This document shows, piece by piece, positions 21,054 through 21,475 of a DNA stretch of 21,475 bases. The notes below the pieces were generated by a model that was not told the origin of the DNA, did not search any database, and worked only from the letters and a program-made list of their open reading frames with translations. The stretch comes from Pelargonium cotyledonis (Eukaryota > Streptophyta > Magnoliopsida > Geraniales > Geraniaceae): assembly GCA_036897625.1 (NCBI GenBank), contig JAYMTA010001156.1:1-21475 (forward strand), written 5' to 3'. Each line of letters begins with the position of its first letter. Positions within the stretch are counted from its first letter, which is position 1. The translations under genes were made by a program, and so were the position numbers.

Positions 21054-21475
21054 TTTTTTTTTTTGAATTTTTTTTTTAACGGAAATGGTAAAATTTTATT
21101 AGTGAGCAAATGTATTTGAAAGCAACAAATGAGAAACATCTGTAGGAGCTAGAGACCTAACTACACTTCCGTGATTAACACATATACATACGACGTAGTC
21201 AAAATGTGAGTCATCTGATTTGCAGAATTTCTAATCCAACTAAAAGAAATTGAGACAAATTCAACACTAGTAGACATTTTGTCTTTAACCATTACATCAA
21301 AACTTTGAAATTATCCTTCCCTCCAGTCTGCAAGGTATGTACTACTTTTCCAGCATTCGATTCATTGGTAAGAGAGTCATTCTTAAACTTCTATCCAACT
21401 AAGAGCATTCATAATGGTAATATGCAACTCGCAAACTCCCAACCAACTTAACCGACCACACCCAACATCGTTTGG
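21054..21475 (-). mobile_element. Decayed LINE 3' end with RNase H remnants, running off the window
   Basis: On the minus strand the element ends with AATAAAATTTTACC, CCGTT and an interrupted poly(A) tail (21077 to 21054), a typical plant LINE 3' end. Upstream, two frames give pieces of the C-terminal RNase H (RVT_3) domain carried by plant L1 elements: KNDSLTNESNAGKVVHTLQ (about 21384-21320), like the 'SDS..VV..L' segment, and FSWIRNSANQMTHILTTSY (about 21256-21188), like 'FSWVPRxxNxxADxLAK'. They lie in different frames, with a stop between them near 21290, so the copy is dead. Its 5' part lies beyond the window. Confidence 0.65.

Noticed and set aside
1..21475. Search for CRISPR arrays, prokaryotic operons, viral genes or a new multi-gene system
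   Set aside because: All confident genes are standard intron-containing plant nuclear genes with separate roles. No regularly spaced repeats, polycistronic layout or viral genes were seen.

Overview
The window is nuclear DNA of a flowering plant, most likely a eudicot. It is AT-rich, its genes carry many short GT-AG introns, and it contains plant-type transposon remnants (a Stowaway MITE, a tRNA-derived SINE, LINE fragments). The protein sequences look asterid-like to me, but that is an impression rather than a test.

Layout, left to right. 1-185: the end of an unidentified dispersed repeat inside an intron. 399-1376 (+): the last coding exon of AUXIN RESPONSE FACTOR 3/ETTIN, with two identical tasiR-ARF target sites; a decayed copy of the PB1 domain that ETTIN lacks lies just downstream (1447-1605). 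1677-2129: a retroposed LINE-like insertion flanked by an 18-bp target duplication. 2150-4100: mostly intergenic, with a GC-rich unrecognised segment near 2900-3560. About 4130-8535 (+): the TFIIH subunit p44 gene (GTF2H2/SSL1) with a probable 5'UTR intron, four coding exons and 416 residues; intron 3 of its coding region holds a SINE. 8707-8955: a Stowaway MITE just past its stop codon. 10372-20058 (-): a complete SUMO E3 ligase SIZ1 gene, rebuilt here as 16 coding exons and 873 residues, plus a probable upstream 5'UTR exon and a promoter reading leftward from about 20400. 21054-21475: the 3' end of a decayed LINE with RNase H remnants, running off the window.

The three genes are not an operon and need not act together. 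They serve auxin-dependent patterning (ARF3), basal transcription and DNA repair (p44), and SUMO conjugation (SIZ1). p44 and SIZ1 converge tail to tail with about 1.8 kb between their stop codons.

I found no new multi-gene system. The points most worth checking are the PB1 relic and competing splice donors at the end of ARF3, a GC-AG intron and a triple in-frame acceptor around the SIZ1 SP-RING, and the transposon insertions with readable target duplications. All exon borders come from reading frame, splice signals and remembered family sequences; no alignment or transcript was available.
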